A stretch of DNA of 33,799 bases from S015-6 sp964384945 (lineage in GTDB: Bacteria > Desulfobacterota > DSWW01). Positions within the stretch are counted from its first letter, which is position 1. Each line of letters starts with the position of its first letter. The stretch spans positions 1-33,799 of the forward strand of contig CAYLMK010000040.1 in the NCBI GenBank assembly GCA_964384945.1. The letters run 5' to 3'. Below the pieces are notes generated by a model. That model was given only the letters and a program-made list of their open reading frames with translations. It ran no database searches and was not told where the DNA came from. The position numbers and the translations under genes are program-made. Positions 24,176-31,985 of the stretch are shown one piece after another.

Positions 24176-24631
24176 ATGGAAAAGAACCATTGGGAAGATT
24201 ACCAGGTAGGCGAGAAGACCGTAACCCCGGGCCGGACGATCACGGAAAGCGACCTGGTCCTGTTTTCCGCCTTCACGGGGGACTGGCATCCGCTGCACAC
24301 GAACGTGGAGTACGCCTCGAAGACGCTGTTCGGCGAGCGGATCGCTCACGGAATGCTGGTCCTCGTGGTGGGCAGCGCCCTGGGCTTCCGTCTCGGCCAA
24401 TACGAAATGCTGCCCAAGTCCTTCATCGCCTTTTACGGGATCGACAAGGTCCGGTTCACGGGCGCCGTGAAGATCGGGGACACGATTCACCTGGAAACCG
24501 AGATCATCGAGAAGACATCGAAGGACGACGAGCGCGGCATCATCACGTCGAAGAATACGATCAAGAACCAGCGCGGCGAGGACTGCTGCATCTTCACCAC
24601 CAAGTTCCTCTGCGGCAGGGCGCCCAAATAG
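24176..24631 (+). CDS. MaoC-like (R)-enoyl-CoA hydratase
   Basis: A 151-aa hot-dog-fold protein. The segment FSAFTGDWHPLHTNVEYAS carries the conserved Asp and His of the hydratase-2 motif (D-x4-H type), followed by FGERIAHGMLVL. It adds water to a 2-enoyl-CoA to give the (R)-3-hydroxyacyl-CoA, or does the reverse. ATG 24176 follows AAAGGAGA. It lies 98 nt after the DUF362 gene on the same strand and converges on the dehydrogenase gene at 24670, with only 38 nt between. No terminator hairpin is obvious there. Confidence 0.88.
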   Translation: MEKNHWEDYQVGEKTVTPGRTITESDLVLFSAFTGDWHPLHTNVEYASKTLFGERIAHGMLVLVVGSALGFRLGQYEMLPKSFIAFYGIDKVRFTGAVKIGDTIHLETEIIEKTSKDDERGIITSKNTIKNQRGEDCCIFTTKFLCGRAPK

Positions 24632-24669
24632 AGGAAGCCCGGCGTTCCAACGAGCCGACGGGTCTTCTG

Positions 24670-25824
24670 TCAGTCGTACATCTTCAGCAATTCCCGGGCG
24701 ATGATCATCCGCTGGATCTCGCTCGTTCCTCCGCCCAGGGTGTTGGCGATGCAATCGCGAACGTCTCTTTCGATCGGGTACTCCTTCATGTAGCCGTACC
24801 CGCCGTGTATCTGAAACGCGTCCAGGGCGTCCAGGCGGCTGACCTCTCCGAAAAACAGCTTGGCCACCGAGGCCTCCATGGTCGCCGCCATGCCCTTGGA
24901 TTTCATCCATGCCACCTTGTAGAAGATCGCCTTGTAAAGCTCGAGGTGCATCTTCATATTGGCCAGCTTGTGCTGGATCTCCTGGAAGGCCGCGATCGGC
25001 TGGCCGAACTGGACGCGGCTCTTGGCGTACCGGACCGCCTCCTCGAGGCGGGCCTCGGAGATCCCCACCAGGGCGGGGAGCATGGCGGCCCGCTCCCAGA
25101 CGAGCGTGCTCATGCCGACCTGAAACCCCTTGCCCACCTGCCCGAGCACATTCTCCTCCGGCACCACGCAGTCCTCGAAGACGAGTTCGCCGGTCGGGGA
25201 AGCGCGCATCCCCATCTTCTCGAGCTTTCTGCCCCGCCGGAAGCCCTCGAAGGTGCTCTCCACGATAAAGGCGGTGATCCCCTTGCGGCCCAGGGAGCGG
25301 TCCACCGTGGCCAGCACGACGAAGACGTCCCCGACGGGCGCGTTGGTGATGAAGGTCTTGGAGCCGTTCAGGACCCACACCTTACCCTTCTTCTCGGCCT
25401 TGGTGGTCAAGCTCGCCACGTCGCTTCCGGCGCCGGGCTCTGTCTGGCCGTAACCCCCGACCCACTCGCCCGAGGCGAGCCTGGGCAGGTACTTCTCCTT
25501 CTGCGCCTCCGTTCCGGCCTCCACGATGGGGATCTCACAGATCACCATATGGGCACCGAGGGAAGTGACGAAGCCCACGTCCCGCGATCCGTGACCGAGG
25601 CCTTCCATGGTGATGCAGATGGTCAGCGGATCCAGGTCGAGGCCCCCGTACTTCCGGGGAACCACCATCCCCTGGAATCCGAATGCGGCGGCCTTCTTCC
25701 ACGCCTCCCAATCGAGTTCCTCCTTTTGGTCCATCTCCGCGGAGCGCGGAGCGACCACCTCCTTGCCGAACTTGTAGGCCTGCTCCCGCATCGCCGTCTG
25801 TTCTTCCGTCCAGGAAAAATCCAT
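24670..25824 (-). CDS. Acyl-CoA dehydrogenase (second, mutase-operon copy)
   Basis: A 384-aa acyl-CoA dehydrogenase with GQTEPGAGSDVAS (126-138), NGSKTFITNAPVGD and GGYGYMKEYPIERDVRDC. As in the copy at 21153, the MCAD Glu position is occupied by Gly (LGGGTSEIQ, G365), and E244 in LVWERAAML is the likely base. Start ATG 25824 follows AAGGGG. It is the last gene of the mutase operon, 45 nt after the enoyl-CoA hydratase gene. The two dehydrogenases are clearly different sequences, so they probably act at different steps. Confidence 0.92.
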   Translation of the reverse strand: MDFSWTEEQTAMREQAYKFGKEVVAPRSAEMDQKEELDWEAWKKAAAFGFQGMVVPRKYGGLDLDPLTICITMEGLGHGSRDVGFVTSLGAHMVICEIPIVEAGTEAQKEKYLPRLASGEWVGGYGQTEPGAGSDVASLTTKAEKKGKVWVLNGSKTFITNAPVGDVFVVLATVDRSLGRKGITAFIVESTFEGFRRGRKLEKMGMRASPTGELVFEDCVVPEENVLGQVGKGFQVGMSTLVWERAAMLPALVGISEARLEEAVRYAKSRVQFGQPIAAFQEIQHKLANMKMHLELYKAIFYKVAWMKSKGMAATMEASVAKLFFGEVSRLDALDAFQIHGGYGYMKEYPIERDVRDCIANTLGGGTSEIQRMIIARELLKMYD

Positions 25825-25869
25825 TTCGTCGCCCCTTGTTCGGTTGTCGCGCAGCAGCGGGGAGGGGGG

Positions 25870-26667
25870 TCACTTCCGGTCTTTGTTGAAGGCGGGTTTT
25901 CGCTTTTCCAGGAATGCGGAAATCCCCTCCTTTGCGTCCTCGGTCTCGAAGATGCCGGAGAACAGCCTCAACTCGTGGGCCACCCCTTCGTAAAGCCCCT
26001 TCGTGTTGGAGGCGATGACCGCCTCCTTGGACAGACGCAGGGCGGTCGCGGACTTGCTGAGCAACTTGCGGACGAGTTCGCCCACGGCCTGCTCGAGCTG
26101 ATCATCCGGCACGACTCGGTTCACCAGCCCGCAACGGAGCGCCTCGTCCGCATCGATGGGGTCGCCGGTAAGGATCATCTCCATCGCCTTGCCCGTCCCG
26201 ACCAGCCGAGGCAATCGCTGACTCCCCCCCGCCCCGGTCATGATGCCGAGCTTGATCTCCGGCTGACCGAACTGGGCGCTCTGCGCGGCGATCCGGATGT
26301 CACAGCCCAGAAGGATCTCACAGCCCATGCCGAACGCGAAGCCGTTGACGGCGGCCACGACCGGCTTGGGGCACTTCTCCAGAAGGCTGGGCGAAAAGTA
26401 CCGGCTCAGGATCCCCGCCACTTCCTGCCCGCCCCCCGGCGCTTCCGTCCAGCCCTTCAGCATGCTCACGTCCGCGCCGGCCATGAAGGCGCGCCCATTG
26501 CCCGTGATCACCACCACCCGCACCTGCGGGTCCTTCGAAAGGGCGTCCACCGCCCGGACGAGGTCTTTCGACATCGCCTCGCTGTAGGCGTTCAAGACCT
26601 TGGGACGATTGAAGGTGATTCGACCCACATTGTCCTTGACCTCCACGATCAGGGTCTCGTAATCCAT
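25870..26667 (-). CDS. Enoyl-CoA hydratase/isomerase (crotonase family)
   Basis: A 265-aa crotonase-fold protein with both catalytic glutamates: E117 in GMGCEILLGCD and E137 in GQPEIKLGIMTGAGGSQRL. The oxyanion-hole segment is AFMAGADVSML (60-70). It hydrates a 2-enoyl-CoA to the (S)-3-hydroxyacyl-CoA. ATG 26667 follows GAGGAAGG. It is third in the mutase operon, 46 nt after the cobalamin-binding subunit. Confidence 0.92.
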   Translation of the reverse strand: MDYETLIVEVKDNVGRITFNRPKVLNAYSEAMSKDLVRAVDALSKDPQVRVVVITGNGRAFMAGADVSMLKGWTEAPGGGQEVAGILSRYFSPSLLEKCPKPVVAAVNGFAFGMGCEILLGCDIRIAAQSAQFGQPEIKLGIMTGAGGSQRLPRLVGTGKAMEMILTGDPIDADEALRCGLVNRVVPDDQLEQAVGELVRKLLSKSATALRLSKEAVIASNTKGLYEGVAHELRLFSGIFETEDAKEGISAFLEKRKPAFNKDRK

Positions 26668-26713
26668 TCTCGCCTTCCTCTCTCACGGGTTGGGCTGTCC
26701 CGGGAACCTCGGG

Positions 26714-27121
26714 TCAATCCAGCCTGGCCTTGCCGACCCGGTTTCGAATGTAGTCGGCGATCGTCTCCCCGGGCAGGCCGGGCTCGAAGACCTCGTGGAC
26801 ACCCATCCTTTTCAGGGGCTCGAAATCCACCTCGGGGATGACGCCGCCCATGATGACGAGCACCTCGGTCAACCCCTTTTTCTTCAGAGCGGGGATCAGC
26901 TTCTCGGCAATCTTCAGGTGCCCGCTGGTCATGATGCTGACGCCGATCACGTCCACATCCTCCTGGAGCGCGGCGTTGACGATCTCGTCGACCGTGCCGA
27001 AGCGGAAATAGATCACCTCCATCCCCGCGTCTCTCAATTCCCTGGCGAGCAGCTTCGTCCCCCGTCCGTGAACGTCGATCTTCTTCTTCGCGAGCAAGAC
27101 GCGGATCTTTTTCTCGGTCAA
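26714..27121 (-). CDS. Cobalamin-binding small subunit of an acyl-CoA mutase
   Basis: A 135-aa B12-binding domain of the methylmalonyl-CoA mutase family. The DxHxxG lower-ligand motif is KIDVHGRG, and IGVSIMTSGH and MGGVIPEVDFEPLKRMGV follow. The start is taken as the TTG at 27121, preceded by GGAGGG at 8 nt; a longer frame would run into the large-subunit gene. It lies 29 nt after the large subunit, with which it should form the active adenosylcobalamin enzyme. Confidence 0.9.
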   Translation of the reverse strand: MTEKKIRVLLAKKKIDVHGRGTKLLARELRDAGMEVIYFRFGTVDEIVNAALQEDVDVIGVSIMTSGHLKIAEKLIPALKKKGLTEVLVIMGGVIPEVDFEPLKRMGVHEVFEPGLPGETIADYIRNRVGKARLD

Positions 27122-27150
27122 TGCGAGTCCCTCCGTCTTTCCTTTTCTCG

Positions 27151-28821
27151 TCACTCCATTACGACCCAGCCAAAGGCCTCCCGCATGACATCCATCATCT
27201 CCCCGTTGGTAACCCCTTTGCGGGCAGCCTCCACCAGGGTGGGCATCAGCTCGCCGTCCCCCGCCTTCACCTTCGCGCACGCCTGTCTCAACTGCTCCAG
27301 CGATTTGCCCACCTCCTGCGCGTTCCGCTTGTTGCGGAACGCCCGAAGGCGTTCGATCGCCTTTCGTTCCACCTCGTAGTCCACCCGGAAGGGCTGGTGC
27401 TCTTCCTTCTCCGCCGTCACGTAACGGTTGACGCCCACAACGGGGAGATCCCCGTTCTTGATCGCCTTCTTGCGGAGGTACGCGCTGTTGTCGATCGCCC
27501 GTTTGATCGAGCCGTCCTTCAGTCCCTTCATGTAACCGCCCCGCGCCTCCAGGTCCTCATAGATCTTCCAGGCCTCCTTCTCGATCCGGTCGGTCAACCA
27601 TTCCACGTAATAGGATCCGGCCAGGGGATCGGCCACGTCCTTGATTCCGCTCTCCCACATCATGATCTGCTGCGACCGCAGGGCGGTCCTGTGTGAGAGT
27701 TCCGTGGGAATGCCGATCGTCTCGTCGTACGAGCAGGAGTGGATCGACTGCACCCCGCCCAAGACGGCCGCCATGATCTGCATCGTGATCCTGGCCGTGT
27801 TGTTCAGGGGCTGCTGCGCCACGAGCACGTTGCCGCTCGTGTGAATGTGCACCCGGGCGTGCATGCACTTGGGCGCCGTGCAACCCGCGTCCCTCGTGAC
27901 CCGGGCCCACATCTTTCGCAGGGCCCGCAGCTTGGCGATCTCCTCGAAGAAGTTGCTCTGCACGCCCACCTGGAAACCGAGGCGCCCGACGAAGGCGTCC
28001 GGTTCCAGCCCGCCCGCCTTGCCCGCGTCGATCACGGATTTCCCCCAGGCCAGACCGTAGGCGAGTTCCTGAACCGGTGTGGCCCCGGCCTCGGAGATGC
28101 CGTACATGAAGATGTTCGTCGTGTTCCAGGGAGGCATGTTCCTCGTGCAGTACCGGATCAGATCGACCATCAGGGCGTAGCCGTGTTCCGGCTCCCAGGA
28201 CGGAATGTCCTGCACCGCCGTCCGGGGGTACCAGTTCATCGAATTGCCGCGCAGGCTCTCCGGGGGCTTCCCCCTTCTCTCGGCGGCCGCCACGATGTGG
28301 GCCAGCCCGGGCAGACAATTCTCCCCTGTGATCAGCGAGAAGTTCGTCGTTTCGAGTTCCCAGCCCCGGATCAGTTCGTCGTAATCCTCGGGGGTGGACA
28401 GATGCACGCCGCACTGTCCCACGTTGCCCTCGGCCTCGGGATGATCCGCATCGATCCCGTACATGGCAGGGATGTCGTAGACCACGTTGAAGACCTTGTG
28501 GCCGAAATACCCCTCCATGCCCTGTTCCACCAGGCTCTCCATCTTCTTGCGCGTCTCTTCGCAGGTCCCGAAGCCGAAGACCATCTGTTGCATCCAGGGC
28601 GTCAGCGCATACCCGTCCGGATAGAGACCGCGCGTGAAGGGATAGACCCCCGGCATGGTATCCAGATCCAATCCCTCCAGATCCTCCTGGGTGTAGACCG
28701 TCTTGATCGGGATTCCGGACAGGTTGGTCCCGGGCTTGAGCTTGGCCGCGTACCGCTCCCTGGCCTTCTCCCAGGCCTCCTTCGCCTTCTTGAAGTTCTC
28801 TCCTCGGTTCCCCTTTCCCAT
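27151..28821 (-). CDS. Divergent acyl-CoA mutase large subunit
   Basis: A 556-aa substrate-binding TIM-barrel subunit of the adenosylcobalamin-dependent acyl-CoA mutases. PGVYPFTRGLYPDGY (57-71) matches the conserved N-terminal signature. By my hand alignment with methylmalonyl-CoA mutase, the active-site Tyr is kept (Y71). The neighbouring RPW arginine is T74. The carboxylate-binding Arg region reads NSMNWYPRTAVQD without an aligned Arg, and the thioester-binding His of GYHMQEAG is Gly (YGISEAG, G241). The substrate is therefore unlikely to be methylmalonyl-CoA. Isobutyryl- or hydroxyisobutyryl-type mutases retain the His, so this looks like a separate subfamily. ATG 28821 follows AAAGGGG; the upstream frame extension runs through the promoter and operator and was rejected. 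No MeaB-like chaperone is present. Confidence 0.87.
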   Translation of the reverse strand: MGKGNRGENFKKAKEAWEKARERYAAKLKPGTNLSGIPIKTVYTQEDLEGLDLDTMPGVYPFTRGLYPDGYALTPWMQQMVFGFGTCEETRKKMESLVEQGMEGYFGHKVFNVVYDIPAMYGIDADHPEAEGNVGQCGVHLSTPEDYDELIRGWELETTNFSLITGENCLPGLAHIVAAAERRGKPPESLRGNSMNWYPRTAVQDIPSWEPEHGYALMVDLIRYCTRNMPPWNTTNIFMYGISEAGATPVQELAYGLAWGKSVIDAGKAGGLEPDAFVGRLGFQVGVQSNFFEEIAKLRALRKMWARVTRDAGCTAPKCMHARVHIHTSGNVLVAQQPLNNTARITMQIMAAVLGGVQSIHSCSYDETIGIPTELSHRTALRSQQIMMWESGIKDVADPLAGSYYVEWLTDRIEKEAWKIYEDLEARGGYMKGLKDGSIKRAIDNSAYLRKKAIKNGDLPVVGVNRYVTAEKEEHQPFRVDYEVERKAIERLRAFRNKRNAQEVGKSLEQLRQACAKVKAGDGELMPTLVEAARKGVTNGEMMDVMREAFGWVVME

Positions 28822-28879
28822 GGAAGACCCCTTTCCCTGCCTTTCCTTGCATTCCGTGTATACAAATTTTACTTGTTTA

Positions 28880-28926
28880 TAGTCAGACCACATAATTCTG
28901 TAGCACTTCGCGGTCCTTCTTGTCAA
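28880..28926 (-). promoter_or_regulatory. Promoter and GntR-type operator of the mutase operon
   Basis: On the minus strand TTGACA (28926-28921), an 18-bp spacer and TACAGA (28902-28897) precede TGGTCTGACTA (28890-28880). Read on the plus strand, TAGTCAGACCA is a full match to TnGTnnnACnA. The operator lies at the predicted start, so binding should repress. Confidence 0.62.
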
Positions 28927-28959
28927 GGGATTTCTCCCGGCCCTTTTCAAAGCTTTTGC

Positions 28960-28988
28960 TTGCCATCCGGAGAAATTTTGCGTATATT
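28960..28988 (+). promoter_or_regulatory. Promoter of the GntR regulator operon
   Basis: TTGCCA (28960-28965), 17 bp, then TATATT (28983-28988): five of six at each box. It diverges from the mutase promoter, so 28822-29117 carries back-to-back promoters, each with its own operator. Confidence 0.6.
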
Positions 28989-29007
28989 CACTAACTAAAC
29001 CTTCATT

Positions 29008-29018
29008 AAGTCAGACTA
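29008..29018 (+). promoter_or_regulatory. GntR-type operator upstream of the regulator gene
   Basis: AAGTCAGACTA carries the GTCAGAC core and fits TnGTnnnACnA except at the first base. It lies about 20 nt after the -10 box and 100 nt before the regulator ATG, consistent with autorepression. Confidence 0.55.
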
Positions 29019-29117
29019 CAGGACTACAGCAAACGCGGGCCCCGCGCTCCCGCGCGAGGCCCGCGCGGAAACCCTGAACACCATCGGCCGGTTCTCAACC
29101 AAACGGGGCACATAACG

Positions 29118-29864
29118 ATGAAGAATCTCGTCCCTATCGAGAAGAACGTGAAGATCTCCCAGAAGATCGTCGAGCAGATCAAGGGCATCATCCTCAACGG
29201 AGGGCTCCAGCCGGGGGACCGGTTGCCCAAGGAACAGGATCTGTCCGAGATGCTCGGCGTCAGCCGTCCCACCCTGCGTGAGGCGCTGACCGTGCTCGAG
29301 GCCATCGGCCTGATCGAGGTCAGGCCCCGGGAGGGAAGCATCGTCAAGTCGATCGTCTCCCAGAGCATCCAGGAGCCCATCCAGGACATGATCGAGGTGG
29401 ACCCTTCCAAGGTACTCGAGCTCTTCGAGGTCCGCAAGAAGATCGATTCCGAGGGGGCCGGCATGGCGGCAGAGCGCGCCACCGACGAAGATCTGAAAAC
29501 GATCCGAAAGTATGCGGATCAGATGGAACAACTGCTCAAGGAAAAGAACTCCCTGCTGGAAATCGAGCCCAGCCGGCTCTACCAGAGGACCTTCTTCGCC
29601 ATTGCCGACGCCACGCACAATTCCATCTACGCCCACTTCATGAAGTCGATCTGGACCCTCCTGGAGGGGGCCATCCCTTACAGCCGTCAGAGGCTGCTGA
29701 ACGTACCCAACATATCCAAGAAGCTCGTGCAGCAGTACCGGCAGATTGTCGCCCTCGTGACGGAACGCAAGCCGAACCAGGCGCGAAAAGCGGTCATCCG
29801 GCATCTCGATTTCGTGGGCGAACAACTGCGGAAGGTAATCGAGTCTTCCGGCAAGGAGGGATAG
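29118..29864 (+). CDS. FCD-domain GntR-family regulator of the catabolic regulon
   Basis: A 248-aa FadR-subfamily regulator. Residues about 10-80 are a winged helix (IVEQIKGIILNGGLQPGDRLPKE, then LGVSRPTLREALTVLEAIGLI), followed by an all-helical FCD ligand domain (about 100-240) with LFEVRKKIDSEGAGMAAER and ARKAVIRHLDFVG. Such proteins are usually repressors released by a carboxylate or acyl-CoA ligand. It heads a four-gene operon with thiolase, hydratase and DUF1329 genes. Matching operators lie at its own promoter, the mutase promoter and both promoters around 22465-22682. Confidence 0.9.
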   Translation: MKNLVPIEKNVKISQKIVEQIKGIILNGGLQPGDRLPKEQDLSEMLGVSRPTLREALTVLEAIGLIEVRPREGSIVKSIVSQSIQEPIQDMIEVDPSKVLELFEVRKKIDSEGAGMAAERATDEDLKTIRKYADQMEQLLKEKNSLLEIEPSRLYQRTFFAIADATHNSIYAHFMKSIWTLLEGAIPYSRQRLLNVPNISKKLVQQYRQIVALVTERKPNQARKAVIRHLDFVGEQLRKVIESSGKEG

Positions 29865-29872
29865 GGGCCGCT

Positions 29873-31102
29873 ATGGAACTGCCGAGAGAGGTCGTCGTAG
29901 TCAGCGCGCTTCGAACGCCCTTCAGCAAGTTCGGGGGCGTGCTTCGAGATCTTCACAGCACGGAGCTGGGCGCCATGGTCATCCGGCGGGTCCTCGAGAG
30001 GATTTCCCTGCCGGGCGAGCAGGTCGACATGGTCTATTACGGCATGTGCATCCAGTCCGAAGCGGCCATCGAGTACAACGTCAATGCTCGACAGGCCCTC
30101 CTGAAGGCAGGGCTGCCGCCGCAGACCGTCTCGCTGACCCTGGACCGAGCCTGCTGCTCGTCCCTGACGTGCGTGCAGATGGGTTTCCGAGACATTCGCT
30201 ACGGTGAGGCGGACGTGGTGCTCGCCGTGGGGGCGGAGAACATGAGCAACACCCCCTTTGTGCTGCACGATGTCCGCTGGTCTACGGGTCTGACCCAGCC
30301 GAAGATCCGGGACCACCTCTTCCCGATCGGATACACGGGCTACAACTCGCTGGCCAAGGACGCGGGAGACGTTGCCCTGGAGCACGGCATCGGGAGGGAA
30401 GAGCAGGACGCCTGGGCCGTTCGAAGCCAGCGGAGGTGGGCGGAAGCCAACGAGGCAGGCAAATTCAAAGAGGAGGTCGTGCAAGTGGAGATCCCCCAGC
30501 GAAAGGGGGAGGCGGTCGTCTTCGACCGGGACGAGTCTCCCAGGCCGGACACGACCCTGGAGAAGCTCGCAAGGCTCAAGACCGTCTACGGCAGCCCGAC
30601 CGTTACGGCGGGCAACGCGCCGGGCCTGGATGCGGGAGCGAGCGCCGTTCTGTTGACGACCCCTGAGAAGGCCCGAAAGCTCGGGGTCAAGCCTCTGGCA
30701 ACAATTCTCACCGTGGCCAGTGTGGCCCGAGAGCCCCGCACCATCGCCTCGGCACCTGCGGACGCTATCGACAAGGCCCTGGGGCAGGCAGGGCTCGGGC
30801 TCCAGGACATGGCCTTGCTCGAAATCAACGAGGCCTTTGCCGCCATGCCCCTGGTATCCAGCAAGATCCTTGCCGACCGGCACTATGGAGGAGACGCAAA
30901 GAAGCTTGCCGGGCTCAGGGAAAGGCTCAACGTGAACGGCGGGGCGGTCGCCATCGGCCACCCGGTGGGGGCCAGCGGCGCCCGGATCCTGATGACCCTG
31001 GCCTACGAACTCCGACGAAGGGGGGGAGGCTACGGCGCCTGCGGAATCTGCGGCGGCCTGGCCCAGGCAGACGCGGCCGTCATTCGAGTGGAAGGCAACT
31101 GA
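29873..31102 (+). CDS. Acetyl-CoA acyltransferase (canonical thiolase)
   Basis: A 409-aa degradative thiolase with all standard motifs: C94 in LDRACCSSLTC as nucleophile, NEAFAAMPL, GHPVGASGAR with the catalytic His, and CGICGGLAQADA with the second Cys. It cleaves a 3-ketoacyl-CoA with CoA to release acetyl-CoA. The ATG is 8 nt after the regulator stop, within reach of GGAGGG. Its intact site contrasts with the two SCP-x-type proteins at 16483-18808. Confidence 0.93.
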   Translation: MELPREVVVVSALRTPFSKFGGVLRDLHSTELGAMVIRRVLERISLPGEQVDMVYYGMCIQSEAAIEYNVNARQALLKAGLPPQTVSLTLDRACCSSLTCVQMGFRDIRYGEADVVLAVGAENMSNTPFVLHDVRWSTGLTQPKIRDHLFPIGYTGYNSLAKDAGDVALEHGIGREEQDAWAVRSQRRWAEANEAGKFKEEVVQVEIPQRKGEAVVFDRDESPRPDTTLEKLARLKTVYGSPTVTAGNAPGLDAGASAVLLTTPEKARKLGVKPLATILTVASVAREPRTIASAPADAIDKALGQAGLGLQDMALLEINEAFAAMPLVSSKILADRHYGGDAKKLAGLRERLNVNGGAVAIGHPVGASGARILMTLAYELRRRGGGYGACGICGGLAQADAAVIRVEGN

Positions 31103-31132
31103 CAGCGATGTTTTCAAAAAGGAGGGGATTCC

Positions 31133-31909
31133 ATGCGATATTCGGTGCTGCGGGTCGAGAAGAAGGGGAACTACGCGGTCCTCACCTTCGATCGGCCGGA
31201 CAAGTTCAACGCTGCAAACGCCCAGATCTTCAGCGAGCTGGCGGCCGCGGTCCGCGAAATGGATGCGGACAAGGAGGTGGGCTGCATGATCCTGACGGGC
31301 CAGACCTTCACCCACCCGAAGAAGGGCACGCCCTACCCTGTTTTCTCTGCCGGCGCGGACGTGGAGCAGTTCGCTTCCGTGGGAAAGAGCGAAGCCGGGT
31401 TCGAGTTCATCAAGGTCTGTTTCGAGCCCTTCAAGGCGATCGAGCTGTGTGAGACGCCCATCATCGCGGCGGTCAACGGCGCGGCCTTCGGGTTCGGCTT
31501 CGAGATCTCCGGGACCTGCGACATGTGCTTTTGCTCCAAGAGCGCCAAGTTCGCCCTCAAGGAAATCAACCACGGCGCCGTGCCCGCCTGGACGGTGACC
31601 CGCGGCCTGGAGAAGCTCGGCAAGCAGGTCGTGGCCTATCTCGCGATGTCCGCGGTCGAAGTCGGCCCGGAGGAGGCCAAGCGGCTCGGCATCGTGATCG
31701 ACGTCTTCGAAGACGAGGAGCTCCTCCCGAAATGCGAGGAGATCGCCAGGCGAATCGCGGCAAACAGTTACATGGCCAAGACATTCATCAAGACCACCCT
31801 CAACCGGAAGGCGATGGAGGAATACCAGGAGGCCGAACGTTTCATGCCGACCATCTTTGCAACGGAATTCATGCAGGGCGCCTTCGCCCGGTTTCTCTCC
31901 AAGAAGTGA
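31133..31909 (+). CDS. Enoyl-CoA hydratase/isomerase family protein
   Basis: A 258-aa crotonase-fold protein. E124 (FGFGFEISGTCD) and E144 (FALKEINHGAVPAW) occupy the catalytic positions, and FSAGADVEQF forms the oxyanion hole. Residues about 58-69 (TFTHPKKGTPYP) are a small insertion. The NHGAVPAWTVTRGL segment differs from the GAGGTQRL of classical hydratases, so isomerase, hydrolase or lyase activity is possible. ATG 31133 has AAGGAGGGG upstream; the gene is 30 nt after the thiolase gene. Confidence 0.85.
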   Translation: MRYSVLRVEKKGNYAVLTFDRPDKFNAANAQIFSELAAAVREMDADKEVGCMILTGQTFTHPKKGTPYPVFSAGADVEQFASVGKSEAGFEFIKVCFEPFKAIELCETPIIAAVNGAAFGFGFEISGTCDMCFCSKSAKFALKEINHGAVPAWTVTRGLEKLGKQVVAYLAMSAVEVGPEEAKRLGIVIDVFEDEELLPKCEEIARRIAANSYMAKTFIKTTLNRKAMEEYQEAERFMPTIFATEFMQGAFARFLSKK

Positions 31910-31985
31910 GCGACACGAAGAGGCGGGCACCGACTTACACCCCCAGATCCTTGCATCCAGCGCAGCGAAGAAAAGGAGGCAGGCC

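Noticed and set aside
28822..29117. Possible cobalamin riboswitch before the B12-dependent mutase
   Set aside because: The short leader shows only promoter and operator elements; no B12-box-like sequence or room for the aptamer was seen.
30286..30296. GGGTCTGACCC, a perfect palindrome containing the GntR core
   Set aside because: It lies deep inside the thiolase coding sequence with no promoter nearby and lacks the outer T/A bases; similar GGTCAGACC also occurs by chance in the DUF362 gene near 23725.
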